Positions 44,492 to 55,848 are shown, counted from the stretch's first letter. The stretch: 64,000 nucleotides of DNA from Pseudofabraea citricarpa (GCA_029641185.1 JAPWGK010000024.1:62001-126000); one strand, 5' to 3'. The notes: generated by a model from the sequence alone, not told the origin. Numbers and translations are program-made.

Positions 44492-45349
44492 ATGGTCTTC
44501 AATTACCAAAAAGTACTTCTTATTGGCGCGACATCTGGAATAGGCGAAGCGCTCGCACATAAACTTGTCAACAATAACTCATTTGTCATTATTGCTGGAC
44601 GAAGAGAAGACAAGCTTCGAGCTTTCGTTCAGAAGTATGGGAACCAAAGAACCGCAGCCTTGGTTCTCGACGTAACAAAATTCGATCAAGTAAGCAATGC
44701 CAGGCCTGGTTTTACAACAAGTCTCTGACAAGAAAAGATCGCTGCCTTCTGTACGGAAGTCAAAAACTCACATCCAGATATTGATTGTGTTTTCTTGAAT
44801 TCTGGTATCCAGAGACCATTTGATCTCACAAAACCTACGATCATTAGACTCGATACTCTGGAAGAGGAGCTTACTACCAATTACCTATCGGCCGTTCACC
44901 TCACTGTTGGTCTGCTCCCCATTCTTCAAGCACGGTCAGAAGGGTCACGGATTATATACACCGGCTCCCAGATGGGTCTGGTACCCATGGTACGCTGTCC
45001 AAATTACGGTGCTTCTAAAGCAGCTCTGCATCACTTCATCCTGGCTTTGCGGGAGCAGATGAAAGATGGCCCGGGAAATGTACGCATCACTGAGATCTAT
45101 CCACCGGCGGTCCAGACTGAGTTGCATGATGCGAAGCATCAACCAGATCTGAAGAATGGTCATCAGATTGGCATGCCGCTGGTCGAATTTGTTGATGCTG
45201 TGTGGAGCGGGTTGGAGAAGGACAACGAACAAATCACCGTTGGGACTGCAAAGGATATTTATGACGCTTTTGAATCTAAGAGGCAAGAGGCTTTTAAGCA
45301 GATGAACACTGAATTGGGTTTTCTTCTGAAGCAGTTTGTAGTTGAGTAA
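44492..45349 (+). CDS. Short-chain dehydrogenase/reductase
   Basis: NAD(P)-dependent oxidoreductase of the classical SDR fold, 269 residues. Exons 44492-44689 and 44738-45349; intron 48 bp (GTAAGC...AAAAG). The cofactor loop is IGATSGIGEALA (TGxxxGxG type). The Arg-rich AGRREDKL after strand 2 favours NADP(H). The active-site Ser is in YTGSQMGLVP and Tyr/Lys in NYGASKAALHHF; TEIYPPAVQTELHD is the usual post-catalytic segment. The FLNSGIQ segment replaces the usual NNAG. Substrate unknown. It sits alone in an AT-rich island. Confidence 0.9.
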
Positions 45350-46379
45350 GCATGGTAACGTGGTTTTTATTTGAAGCATTTCAATGATTCTCTCCTCCAG
45401 GAATGACTTTTTGGCCTCAAAGTGAGATTAGAAAGGGGTGATAAGGTAGATCAGTGGTGTAGTTGGATATTCATTGCTCCTATTCAGACGAACCTAGGAA
45501 TTGCGCATAAGAGGGGTTTGCACCTGGAAGGATTAAATTGTTTCAAGCTAATACGCATCAATTGGGATTGAAGAGGCCACTGGGCTAGGCCACAAACGTA
45601 GACGATCTAATCGGACATGCCGATACAGTAAAATGCACGATATATTAGTGATAAGAGCTTGACTAAGTTCAAAAGTAACTCCCTTTTCTAAAATGAAGTG
45701 TAGCAAGAATCTCGAAATAGCCCCAGACTTGAACACTTTCATTACGTAGAACTAAAGTACTACTTAGATGGAATAACTAATGTCTTTTTTGACGTCGGGC
45801 GAGTGTCTTCCAATCATAGTTGAAGTTTTGAAAGACAATAATAGTTTGGGGTAAGCGATCGTGGGGTGCGTCTCAGCTCTCGCGCTCATAAAGTCAAATG
45901 CCGTGCAAAACATCCAGGGTACCAGAAAGGGGTTTACAGGGTTTGATTACATAATTTATTATTGTCTAGACTCCCTTCAAAAACATTGGCGAGGTACAGA
46001 CAGTTGAGCATCAGAAAGTTGTCTCATACCTAAACCAGTACTATTACTCTTAGTATCGGTCTAGAAGTCCGTAGCCTACTAATTAGACGTAGACAGTCAA
46101 GAATTCCATATGATTAAGTATAACTCTATTAACTCCTGGATACAGCGATGAGGTAGAAAGCAGAGACTCCCCGATACATTCCATGAGAGAATTTTTAGAT
46201 AAAGTAGAATCCGAGGCAGGGTCTATTGAGGTAGGTGAAATTTTGTCACCTTTCACTCAGACGAATGTATGATTCAAGGGATCTGCTTTCAAGCCTGAAG
46301 TTTATGCGTGAATATTCTGCCTTACGATAGACATAAAAGAACTCAAGGTTGAGGTAGAAGGCCATAAAACAAATCCTAA
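45350..46379. other. AT-rich gene-free stretch
   Basis: About 1 kb after the SDR gene. No open frame with recognisable content, no repeat and no transposon signature was found. Confidence 0.4.
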
Positions 46380-47439
46380 TAGTGTTAGCTCCAGCTTAAT
46401 GGATTTTATTCTCAATAGATCCTGTAAGAATGTGTAAATGCAAAATGCGCCTGTTCCAAGTCTTCCTTCCGATCAAATAATTCGGTTTCTTGGGTATCTG
46501 CCAGCAAGCAAAAATCAATACTATAATAACTTTTTGCAAACCTACCCCTATTGAAAAGGCGATCAGGACACCGACGAGAATCGATCGTATTTCGTCGCAA
46601 AAAGTACTGATGTCCGAACTATCAAACCTGGAGAAGTATTTTTTTAACCTTAATGGAAGCTTAAATCAGTCTCAACATTTAGCGACGTCGCTAAGCGATA
46701 AGGCTGATCAGACAAGATGAAACAGACTTGTCGCACCATATTAAGCATTCTTGGGATCTGGGGAATATACTGGGCAGATTAAGCTCACAGATTCCCCTCA
46801 GGCTAAGAATACAGCCTTGGTACTTTTTGATTCCGAGCTCTGGACTCCTCTAACCCGGGAACTCCTCCATCCATTTGTGATGCCGAGCACAAGGTCATGT
46901 GTAATAAGACAGGTAACCCCTAGATATACTCGCAAAGCCAACATGGTACTCACCACTATTGCCATGATAATAGGAGTCCTTAACACAGCCAAGAACCAAA
47001 TAAAGTTTCGTGGGGTCCGGCAGACGTCCGATAAAAGAAAACTTAGGATGAAGTAATATAAATGATCTCTTGGACATCTTGGCCTGTTTCCATAATGCCT
47101 GGTTTTCAGGTCTAGCTGATAAATTATCAACATCGGTGATATCATCAGCCTTACAACATTAGCTAGCAGGTGCCAAGCGACAAGAACAAGAATTTGGCGC
47201 CATGGAAAACACAGATTCCGGAATACTTTTAGATCTGGCAGCTCAAAATTGAGGAAATCCGGTCTCGGCCAAGATGGGACGAATGTCAGAATTATATTCC
47301 AAGGAATGGCCAAGCCAGTGGACAAGAGTATTGGAACTATCTTACACAAGTGTATATAAAGGTAGCATTTCTTGTTCAATTCAAGAAACAATTCATCAAC
47401 AAGCCTTAGCATCTCACTACTTTCTCTTATCTCACACAA
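46380..47439 (-). CDS. Orphan multi-pass membrane protein candidate
   Basis: Not recognised. A 213-codon frame (46798-47439) holds several hydrophobic helices: IVPILLSTGLAIPWNIILTF, QILVLVAWHLLANVVRLM, LYYFILSFLLSDV and IIMAIVV. It then meets a good GTGAGT donor near 46950. A second open segment in the same direction, 46620 down to about 46390, adds ILVGVLIAFSIGVGLQ and VIIVLIFACW. Exact splicing is unsolved. The candidate frame covers the TATA box of the divergent secreted-protein gene, so its 5' end may lie further down. It could also be a decaying gene. Confidence 0.35.
46679..46694. repeat. Perfect 16-bp palindrome TTAGCGACGTCGCTAA
   Basis: Reads the same on both strands, with ACGT at the centre; possible bZIP-type site or chance. 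Directly seen. Confidence 0.8.
47353..47360 (+). promoter_or_regulatory. TATA box of the secreted repeat protein
   Basis: TATATAAA, 184 bp before the ATG at 47544. A TSS about 30-50 bp downstream would give a 5' UTR of about 130-160 bp, rich in CAA and CA. Confidence 0.6.
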
Positions 47440-47543
47440 GCACTAGTTGATCTTGCTTATCATCTTGGCCGGTCCACAAGTACATTCAAAACTTACCTTA
47501 CCAACTATCAATTCAAGTCACATTCTCAACAACCAAGTCCATC

Positions 47544-48476
47544 ATGTATACCAAAGGCCTTTCATTCTTTCTTCTGGCTGTTCACGCTCTCAGCATCTTG
47601 GCAGCACCAACTCCATTACATAATCATCGGGCATTGGCTTTGGTTTCTAGAGCCCCGAATCAGGCTGCTGCGGAGGAAATTGCGGCCCCAAAGCATGAAG
47701 CAGCATTGCTTCCGGCCAAAGCGGCGGCTCCAGATGCTAGTGAAGAGACTCCCGCTGCTAGTGAAGAGACTCCCGCTGCTGGTGAAAAGGAGAACAAACC
47801 TGCTGCGGAGATAGAGGAAAAGGCCCCGGCTCAGTGTGAGGCCCCAGCAAAGGCCGTTGAAGAAGAATTGGAAGTAGAAAACCCGGAAAACGCCGTTGAA
47901 GAAGAATTGGAAGTAGAAAACCCGGAAAACGCCGTTGAAGAAGAATTGGAAGTAGAAAACCCGGAAAACGCCGTTGAAGAGGAATTGGAAGTAGAAAATC
48001 CGGAAAACGCCGTTGAAGAAGAATTGGAAGTAGAAAATCCGGAAAACGCCGTTGAAGAAGAATTGGAAGTAGAAAACCCGGAAAACGCCGTTGAAGAAGA
48101 ATTGGAAGTAGAAAACCCGGAAAACGCCGTTGAAGAGGAATTGGAAGTAGAAAAGCCAGCCCAAAAAGTTGAAAGCCCTTCTTCTCCAACTGAGGAGCTA
48201 GAGAGTGAGAGCCCAGCCAAAGAAGTCGAAAGCCCTTCTTCTCCAACTGAGGAGCTAGAGAGTGAGAGCCCAGCCAAAGAAGCGGAAAGTCCGGTTCAAT
48301 GCGAAACTCCTAAATCCGAACAAGGCAGTTTGCCTGCCGATGAGCAAGTTGAAGAGCCACTTGAGAGCGCTCCAGTGGAGGGGGAGGAAGAAACAGAAGC
48401 GGCTCCCCAGGAGGAGAGCAATGGAAATGGACTGGCTTCATTGCTCGAGACGTTGCAAGGTTTGACGGGGTTGTGA
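47544..48476 (+). CDS. Secreted acidic tandem-repeat protein
   Basis: Single exon, 310 residues, function unknown. A signal peptide (residues 1-20, cut after SILAA) is followed by a Lys-free Ala-rich start. Then come three repeat types: ASEETPA twice (47736-47777), a 13-residue unit VEEELEVENPENA as eight copies (47853-48164), and a 19-residue unit with SPSSPTEELESESPAKE twice (48168-48281). A single Cys sits before the 13-residue array (AQCEAP) and another follows the 19-residue units (VQCETP). The C-terminus LASLLETLQGLTGL is amphipathic. The protein is very acidic and probably disordered. A cell-wall, effector-like or surface-active role is possible but unproven. Copy number should vary between strains. 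Confidence 0.8.
   Translation: MYTKGLSFFLLAVHALSILAAPTPLHNHRALALVSRAPNQAAAEEIAAPKHEAALLPAKAAAPDASEETPAASEETPAAGEKENKPAAEIEEKAPAQCEAPAKAVEEELEVENPENAVEEELEVENPENAVEEELEVENPENAVEEELEVENPENAVEEELEVENPENAVEEELEVENPENAVEEELEVENPENAVEEELEVEKPAQKVESPSSPTEELESESPAKEVESPSSPTEELESESPAKEAESPVQCETPKSEQGSLPADEQVEEPLESAPVEGEEETEAAPQEESNGNGLASLLETLQGLTGL
47853..48164 (+). repeat. 39-bp coding minisatellite, eight copies
   Basis: Seven near-identical units plus a last diverged one. Differences are mostly silent (AAC/AAT, GAA/GAG). As 39 is a multiple of 3, copy changes keep the frame. Confidence 0.95.
48168..48281 (+). repeat. 57-bp coding repeat, two copies
   Basis: Two tandem copies, nearly identical (GTT/GTC difference at the start), encoding the 19-residue unit. 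Confidence 0.95.
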
Positions 48477-48621
48477 CGAAGGAAAAGACGGGTGGAGTAA
48501 TAGATTAGCCTCGTGGCTGGCTTTTGAGAATAATCTAGGGTGGCCTAATCGACTTTCTATTTGTATTAGTCTTTGATAGAACAATAGCTTATGAGAAGTA
48601 CCTTGGTTATCGCAGTGTGCA

Positions 48622-48622
<1 letters not shown>

Positions 48623-48684
<62 letters not shown>
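48623..48684 (+). repeat. (TTG)n microsatellite, about 20 units
   Basis: Uninterrupted TTG run about 150 bp after the stop of the repeat-protein gene, probably in its 3' UTR. The opposite strand would read polyglutamine, but that frame has no other support. Confidence 0.95.
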
Positions 48685-48865
48685 GGATGATGCATGATGG
48701 ATGAAGTTGATTCGGATATTCTGCACCAGGCAAGAGCTACATTTGCCATCTAGCGCGCACGTGACACATGTGGTTACTGCAATGAATTAGTTACTTGGGA
48801 CCGTTTTGTGATTGTAATAGTTCTCAGGAGTCTCGGTGTTAGCATTGACTCAACATCAGTTTCTT

Positions 48866-49035
48866 TGGAAGAAGAATAATTAAGTTTAAAAGCCTTTGAA
48901 TAATTGTACGCCTTCAGATAATCAAGCACCTTTGAAGAATTAAACACCTTTGAACAACTATGTGAATTTGGATAATTATATGCTTTTGAATAATCTTATC
49001 CATTCTAGTGATTACATGCCTTTGAAAAAAACGTA
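48866..49035 (+). repeat. Degenerate ~18-bp minisatellite, copy B
   Basis: About nine units: GCCTTTGAATAATTGTA, CGCCTTCAGATAATCAA, GCACCTTTGAAGAATTAAA, CACCTTTGAACAACTATG, GCTTTTGAATAATCTTAT and others. Same consensus as the array at 43.64-44.04 kb, but better kept. Confidence 0.8.
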
Positions 49036-49424
49036 ATATATTTCACAAGTTATAGCTTAACTTTCGTTGACGAATAGCTGTTCGGTTCAGCACAGACAGC
49101 GCTCGCGTACAACAATCTCTCGATTTTCTATACTTTGAAATCCATACTATCTATCCGTTTTACATTATGTATACGATTATGTAAGAAGTAAGCTTCTAAC
49201 AAACCACGAGAAGAAAATGGTGGGTGGTAGATCTATCTATCTAGTAGAAAAGCAAGCAAGCAACCAAAGCCGTGTAATTTTTCCCCCCATCCAACGCCCA
49301 ACCTAAAAACTCCAGCAAGCCCAAGACGAAACATATAGCATCTCCTCGTACAATAGCTACAACTTTCCCGAACTCCTACTACAAAAGGGCGCAACTCAAA
49401 AAGGCGGAACAAAAAATCTATCAC

Positions 49425-50410
49425 TCAACCATTCACACCCACAAACACCACCAAGACAGCTGCGTACCCAGCCACCATGGCAATGATATCCTTGGGCTCG
49501 GCATCGCGCATGAAGACAGCCATAGCAACCGCGACGACGAACGTACAGACACTGGTAACGATCAAGCTCTTGATCTGGGAGGGATTAAGGACCATGATCA
49601 GCATGGGCACGACGAGGATAAAGCCGCCCACGAGGGCCATGGTGAGGCGAGAATACAGGCCCTCGAGGGCCGACTGCTCCATCTCGAGACTCACACCGGC
49701 CTTGTACGACGTCAGGATATCCGAGGCCCAGAACTGGAAGAAGGTGCCCTCGGCGTGCCGCAGCTGCGAGAGCTGGAGCGCGTGCAGCTCCGCGTTGACA
49801 TTTGTCGTGTTGGACGGCAAGGTCAGGTCGGTCTTCTTGCGCTCTAGGTACGACATGTAATCACCGACCTGCATGAGCGTCTCGTTGTTGCGGAACATGA
49901 CCTTGCTGGATTGGCGAAAGGTGCGGAAATCCTCGACAGCTTGGGCTAGAGAGCAGAAGATCAGAAAATGATTGCCCAGCAGGAATAAAAGAATAGAAAA
50001 AAAAGCTATGGTTAAATTTACTCACTGTAATCATTCAGAGCACCTCTAACCTCCTTCACGATCTTCTCCTCGCCATAATCAAGCCCGATACTCCGACTCA
50101 CACAGTGCTTGAACAGCGTAGCACGAGAAAAGAGCACATTATTCCGGTATAGGACCTCGATGCCTTCGAAGCCCGCACGCGAATGGATAGGCGGGGCTTC
50201 CTTGTAGTGCTCTCTGAACTGGTCAAACGTCAAGACGGCGTCTGAGGGAGACTCGATTGAGGACAGCTTGGCGGAAGTCGACGAGTGGAAGTTGGATCCC
50301 GAGCCAGAGCCCGAAGCCGAACCTTGACTGCCGGGTTTGGGACCGAAGACTTCTTGAACTGGCGACATGGCGTTGAGGAGCCCCTTCTCCGGATCCTGTA
50401 CTGCCGTCAT
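49425..50410 (-). CDS. DUF6594 membrane protein
   Basis: Fungal-only family of unknown role. Exons 50026-50410 and 49425-49945 give 301 residues; intron 80 bp (GTGAGT...CTCTAG). A Ser/Gly-rich N-terminal tail is followed by the DUF6594 helical part (FKHCVSRSIGLDYGEEKIVKEVR, then DFRTFRQSSKVMFRNNE). The end has three membrane helices: LTMALVGGFILVVPMLIMVL, LIVTSVCTFVVAVAMAVFM and IIAMVAGYAAVLVVFVGV. The tail is typical of the family. Confidence 0.85.
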
Positions 50411-51017
50411 GATGCTGATGCTGATGCCGACGCTGGTGGTAGTGATGGTCTGTCGTGCATTTACAGATGCAGATCACCAAGAACAAGCCGGGAGATGCTC
50501 TCCATACTTATAAACCTTAAGTACAATCTCAAGGAAGGATCAAGGAAGACGGTCAAGCCTTCCTTCGAGACATTTCTGAAACCGGAATTGAATATACTCG
50601 TGGTAATAATACTCATAACTGCATGTAGAATCCTTCTCGCTACTCCGCCTCCCCACGACAAGGATGGATTCTTCTCGCGTATTGGCCGGCGCCGATTCCC
50701 CAGCGCGCCCAGCACATAGGGGCAGCCAGGTGCGATAAGCGACGCACCTAGAAACCCCCCTCTACAATTTGATTGGTTTGCCTGACTTCAATCCTACCAC
50801 GATTGAGTGCAACAGATCTTCAAAGCATGCGTATGGATTTTCCCTGGCACAGAGGATTTTCATGGCATATCCGATCTAATGTTAATCCCCCCAGTCAAGC
50901 GTTCCTGGTATCATTATACATCATTTAGTCGCTACAGCTGTTAAATACATGTGTATGAACGATACCTTTACTTGCCGAGTATTTTGCAATAAGCAATTAG
51001 CATAAAAACTTCATCTA
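50411..51017. other. Intergenic between DUF6594 gene and HEL2
   Basis: 607 bp with the DUF6594 promoter and the HEL2 3' UTR. Nothing else recognised. Confidence 0.4.
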
Positions 51018-53391
51018 TCATCCCCATCCCATAATCACATTTTTCTTCCCCTTGTTGCCTTTTTTTTTGCCTGTCTGTACCGCATCCTCATTCTCGCTCG
51101 CGGCTGCACTGGCGCCTGCACTAGAACTACCTCCCCAAGCATTCATACTTGGTGATGCTGAGCCACCGTCTCGCCGCACCATTCTGCCATTTCCATAACC
51201 AAGGATCGTGCTCTGAGGTTTAGCAGCAGGCGGTAGAGCTGGGAATGCATCACTACGCGGAGCGCGAGAAGCAGGCCTAGAAGGTGGCGGTGTTGCGCGT
51301 GGTGTCGAGGATGATGAGCTAGGAGCCACCCAAGGTGTTGTCGTAATTCTGCTGTTGGAGGTAGCCGCCGATTGAGCAGGAGTTGGTAGACCTGGGAATG
51401 GGTTACTAGAACTCGACGACGATCCTGCTCCTGCTCCTGCCGAACCCCATGATCGATTCTGCGACACCTTCGATCTCGAAGACTGAGCAGTTGAGGATTT
51501 CAGTTTCAAGACGCGGGTAGACTTGGCCGGTGCAGATGATGAATTTGTCGGTGCTGATGTGGTTGCTCTTCCCCATCCCAATGGTATTTCACTCGTGAGT
51601 CCACTCGGGCCAGGCAAAGAAGGATAATCCTCATTGATGGCACGCCAATCATTCCAAGCACCCTGCAAAGATTCTGACTTGTTTGTATCCTCGAAAAGAT
51701 CTGCAACTTCACGAATTAAAGTCCCAAGAGCATTGGAAGATGTGTCCGAAAACAAGGCAAAGAAAGAATCGATGAGGGCAGGAGCTGAGATAGAGTTGCC
51801 TTTAAAAGAGGAGATTGAATGCCGGAATTGAGCCAACTTCGTTTGGTCGTTTTGTAGAAGAGTTGTTGCGCGCTCAATCACGCCTCGGTGACGCAATTGT
51901 CGTGCTTGATCTTGCGGCGACAGGTCAGCGATTTCCAAATTTCCAACTGCAGTCGCCAATGCTTCCGAGTTCGGAGGTGGTCGAGGTACAGATTGACTTG
52001 GAGGGTCTCGAACAGCAGGAGTAGGTGCTGGAGCAGCTGTCAATTGTCCCCCAAAAGTCCGCGTGGTAACTGATTGAGCACTTTGGATTGCCATTTGCCT
52101 CTGGAAAGCTTGCTCATCTCTTCTAAGCGGCTGTGCACTAGATGGAGGTATTGCCTCAGCATTTGGGTCTCTACCTCTACCGCGACCTCTGCCATCCCTC
52201 TGCTCACGTTGTGATCCTCCACCTCTACGTTCTTGAACGTATGGTGCTCGGTATTCGAAAGAAGAGATATCAACCGTTCTTGCGTCTCTTCTTACATCCT
52301 TGGATAGGGTGCTGCCATGCTTCTCTAACTGATGTGCCTTCAAATCCATTTCAGATTCAAATACTGTGAATCTATCCTCTAAACAGGCTCGCTCCATACA
52401 GGCGAAATGGGCACTTCGGAAATGATTTGCCAAAGACTCATAGTTCACGTAGTAATCTGGGGCTCCACCTCTCCTATCGCAGATAAAGCAGCGCTCATGC
52501 TTCTCTCGACAGTGCACATAGAGCTCATCATCTCCATAAAATCGCTGGCCACAGAACCCACACAAAGGATGTCCCTTGAATCCGCTCTGATCCACGGCTC
52601 CTGGATTGTCATCTCCTTTTGACATATGTCTTTGAAGTTCCTTGTCGGCAAAAAGTACGTGTTCGTGTGTAAAAACCTTCTTATGCCTCGTGCAGAGATC
52701 ACACATCTTCTTATGATGAACAGCTCTGACATGGCGATGTAAATCCGGCCAGCCTAGGCAGGCAACATCACACTCCCCATCAGGGCAGTTGTACCTCAGT
52801 AGCAAGAGAGTATCCTCTAGAATCTCATTGTTCTCGTAACGGATCCCAATGTTCTCGTCTGTGGTTGTAATATCGGTGGGTGAGTAGTCTTCGTAGCGTT
52901 TCGTGGCACTTTCTGTGAAGATGACATATGGAGCTGGTGTCTGGAATCTTTTAGCCTTTATATTGACGATTGTAGAGGGAGAAACATACTCTACAATGTG
53001 CACAATCCTTGGTTTTGTACAACGCTCTCATCCGGAGCGCACAGATGTGGCAAGTGCGGTGATTACAAGGCGCAACAGAGTGATGGACTATTGGCGATGC
53101 GCAAATGAAGCAGACCTCAGCATCTTCGTCATCTTCTGCGTCTCCTGGTTTCTTTGGGGCTACAATGGGTGCTCTGGGTACATTTCCGGAAGCTGGAGCT
53201 TGAGCTGGGGCTGTTGTATGTCCTCCAAAGCCGCCTCGATTTCCTCCACGACCTCTCCGACCTGCATCACCTGCACCGTCACTAGTTGAATTACCTCTCG
53301 CCCTGCCGCGACCCCTTCCTCTGCCTCGGCCGCCTCTAGATGTATCTCCAGTTGTGTTGGGGGCAGAAGACCCTTCCTGTGTGGACGCCAT
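51018..53391 (-). CDS. HEL2: E3 ubiquitin ligase Hel2 (ZNF598 homologue)
   Basis: RING ligase that marks collided ribosomes by ubiquitylating small-subunit proteins and so starts ribosome quality control. Exons 52990-53391 and 51018-52940 give 774 residues; intron 49 bp (GTATGT...TCCAG). The N-terminus is RG-rich, followed by RING finger CFICASPIVHHSVAPCNH...CHICALRM...CAHCR near residues 93-134, then TPAPYVIFTES. Several C2H2-type fingers follow (CDVACLGWPDLHRHVRAVHH, CGFCGQRFYGDDELYVHCREKH and others). The C-terminal half is Ser/Pro-rich and ends with a basic KKKGNKGKK patch and MGWG. Confidence 0.92.
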
Positions 53392-54017
53392 GAGATGCTC
53401 TCTGGACTCGTGATTGAGTGCTGCAATTACCGCCTGAATAGCGGTGGTAAAAAGACGGTCACGGCTATCGTGGATGCCTTGGATTGCTGCGATGGGAGGG
53501 CAATGGGCTATGATGATGATATGAACCAAGTGCTTGCCTGGTGGGGTTCGTGTCTAGCTCGCTAGGAAATTGGAAATTGCTGTAGAATCATAATTATTGT
53601 GCTAGCTTTAGCGGGGCAAACAGAACAAGGCTGACAGATCAGGCTGAGGCAAACAGTCACCACTTCAGTCATCATGAATGAATCACGACCGAGGAGTCAC
53701 CGGCCTTGGGTTTGAGGTAATGTGGCCTTGTTAATGCGAAACTTGGATTATTGGGATTGCATGACGCCTGTAGCATAAATCAAAGAAGCATCAATGATAA
53801 AGGCCCATTTCAATCTAAGAAGTGGAAATATTGCCGGTATCGTGCTATTCCTGAATCCGTGTCTCGGAACTTCCAGTATGCTGCGAGCGCGTCTTTGCTC
53901 TGCTCTGTTACTGTCCAGAAACAGGCAAGGAACTAGTCTGCGTAATAAACACTTGCCATTTTGGCCCTTCACCTTGCTCTCGTTAGGAGATGGAGAAAAT
54001 TCAAGAACTCCCCGAGA
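53392..54017. other. Intergenic between HEL2 and SWIB gene
   Basis: 626 bp with the HEL2 promoter and the SWIB-gene 3' UTR. Short open frames here show no domains. Confidence 0.4.
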
Positions 54018-55042
54018 CTATTCTTCTTCGATGTCATAAAGTTGCTTGCCAAGGATCTTGTTCATAGTGAACATATGAACCTTGTCCTGCTTGAAAACCA
54101 ACTGCATCTTATCGTCACAGATGATATTGCGTTTATCGGAAGGATCTTGAAGGTCTCGTTCTTTGATGTACGCCCATATCTTTTTGACAACCTGCGGCCG
54201 AGAAAGCTAGAAATTATGAGCTTGTTTCCATGAGTAAAATCTGACGAACTTACAGTAGGTTCACCAACCAAGTCTGCCAAAGCTGTCGAGAGATGGTACT
54301 GTTTCTGGACATAATTAGCAGCCGTCGGAGCGTCAGTGCAAAAAGACTTACATGAAAACCTCCCTTCTTGACAACCTCCTTTGGTTCTCCCTCCGAGTTG
54401 AGCTCCACATCACTGTCATCTGCTGCCTTGATCTTCTTTGCGCTCTTCTTCTTCGGCTTCTTTACTGGCTTTGCTTTTCGCTTCTCCCCACCTCTTGTTG
54501 GTCTCGCGCGACTGTTTTCTTGTGCTTGTAACATGGCTGCCAACTCAGCATCATCAACCGGCTTCTGTTGCTTCCGCTTCTTCTTGGGTGGGCTCATATC
54601 ATCCTCGGAATTTTCTGATTTGACGCCGGACGGGGTAGAAGTTGCGCGATCGTCTTGAGACTCTCTCTTAACAGTAGTTTTCTTGTTGGTATGTCCGTTT
54701 GTAGGGGCAGGTGGGGATGTTTCGGTTGGTGCAGTTGCAGAGGATGCTTTATCGAATCGCTCCATAATGAGCTGTTGAATGGCTTGCTATAAGATCTTGT
54801 TAGTGGAAGACCGTAGCCATGCGACTGGGCGGGCAGAACGTACCTTCTGCTCAGAAATGTCCTTCTCCAGAGCTTCCTGAAGGCCCTTACGAATCTGCTT
54901 GGCAGAAATTGTCGTAAGATCGCCCTTCTCGAGAATACCATCAATAATAGCGGCATATTGTGCCCTCTCGGATGGAAGTACTGCGCAGTGTAAGTGGGAA
55001 GTCAGCGCTCTTGAAGAAGAAAAACAAGAACCTACAAGACAT
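54018..55042 (-). CDS. DEK_C and SWIB/MDM2 domain protein
   Basis: Nuclear protein of the Uaf30/Tri1 type, linked to rDNA transcription or chromatin. Five exons; introns 54963-55034 region (GTAGGT...GCGCAG), about 54789-54844, 54307-54352 and 54207-54252. The N-terminal DEK_C domain reads YAAIIDGILEKGDLTTISAK then IRKGLQEALEKD. The middle is Lys-rich with nuclear-localisation clusters (PPKKKRKQQK, KPVKKPKKKSAKK). The C-terminal SWIB domain, restored by two splices, reads YHLSTALADLVGEPTLSR, PQVVKKIWAYIKERDLQDP, and MFTMNKILGKQLYDIEEE. Confidence 0.9.
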
Positions 55043-55848
55043 GGTGGTGTCGAGCTGCACCAATGCAAGGAATGCGATTGTGCAAAGTGCGAGGAAGTTG
55101 TGCTTCAGGAACTACAAAGTTCTATGCAATCTTGTCTTGCGCAAAGGTAGGAAACAAGCGCAAAGAAGAGCGAGCGTTGAGCGCAGAGGGGAGAACAGGC
55201 GCTTGGGTTGTCTTGCTACCACAGGTGACAGTGGCGCATGGGCTGAGCCGAATAATAAGATAGGATCCCGCCGGCTCGTAAATCTGGCTGGAATATAGAG
55301 AAGGTAGATATTATGGCTGCAGAGTGTCCAGCAGGCTGTCTGTCATGTGTTGTTTTGGTCAAAGTACAAGCTTGTTGTCTGAAGTTCCCATGATGCGACC
55401 GCTGTGGCTGGAATGTGGCTGAAGAGATGCGCCAGATGCGGCCCACAGAAGGCTCTGAAACTCAGAACACAAAGGCTGCTTTCGTTTCAGTATGTGAAAA
55501 GATGGACGGGTCAATGGTGCAAGAGAAAACAAAGCAAGAGGGAGCTGGCAGTCCCGTAGTTAGTGGTCTCTACGCCTCTTTCAGGCTCTTCCACAGCACT
55601 TACAAGCTAACTTGGCAAGCCGAGATCCCAGCTGGCATGAACCGGCGGAGGCGATAGGCGGCGTCGTACCGTGCCGATCGCTAAAAGTGTAAACCTGGGG
55701 TTTATCCATGCCAAATCAATCACAGCTGCCGGAAGATGGGTTGAAATCAAGTACATGCAATTTTGAATATCCCCGATAATAAATACACTTTTTAGACCCA
55801 TCCTCCATTCCCCGAACCTCCCAAGCCCCCCAAAACAGAATCCAACCT
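55043..55848. other. Intergenic between SWIB gene and IRE1
   Basis: 806 bp with the SWIB-gene promoter and the IRE1 3' UTR. No gene seen. Confidence 0.4.

Larger units (their letters stand above)
48477..49424. other. Repeat-rich intergenic region
   Basis: Contains the TTG microsatellite and minisatellite copy B, then the 3' UTR of the DUF6594 gene. No gene called. Confidence 0.5.

Noticed and set aside
47616..48277. Three long minus-strand frames (148-182 aa) with regular repeats
   Set aside because: They are mirror frames of the 39-bp coding repeat; a unit divisible by three keeps all frames open. The plus frame has the signal peptide and TATA box.
48438..48749. Minus-strand frame with polyglutamine
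   Set aside because: Produced by the TTG microsatellite; no other protein-like content.
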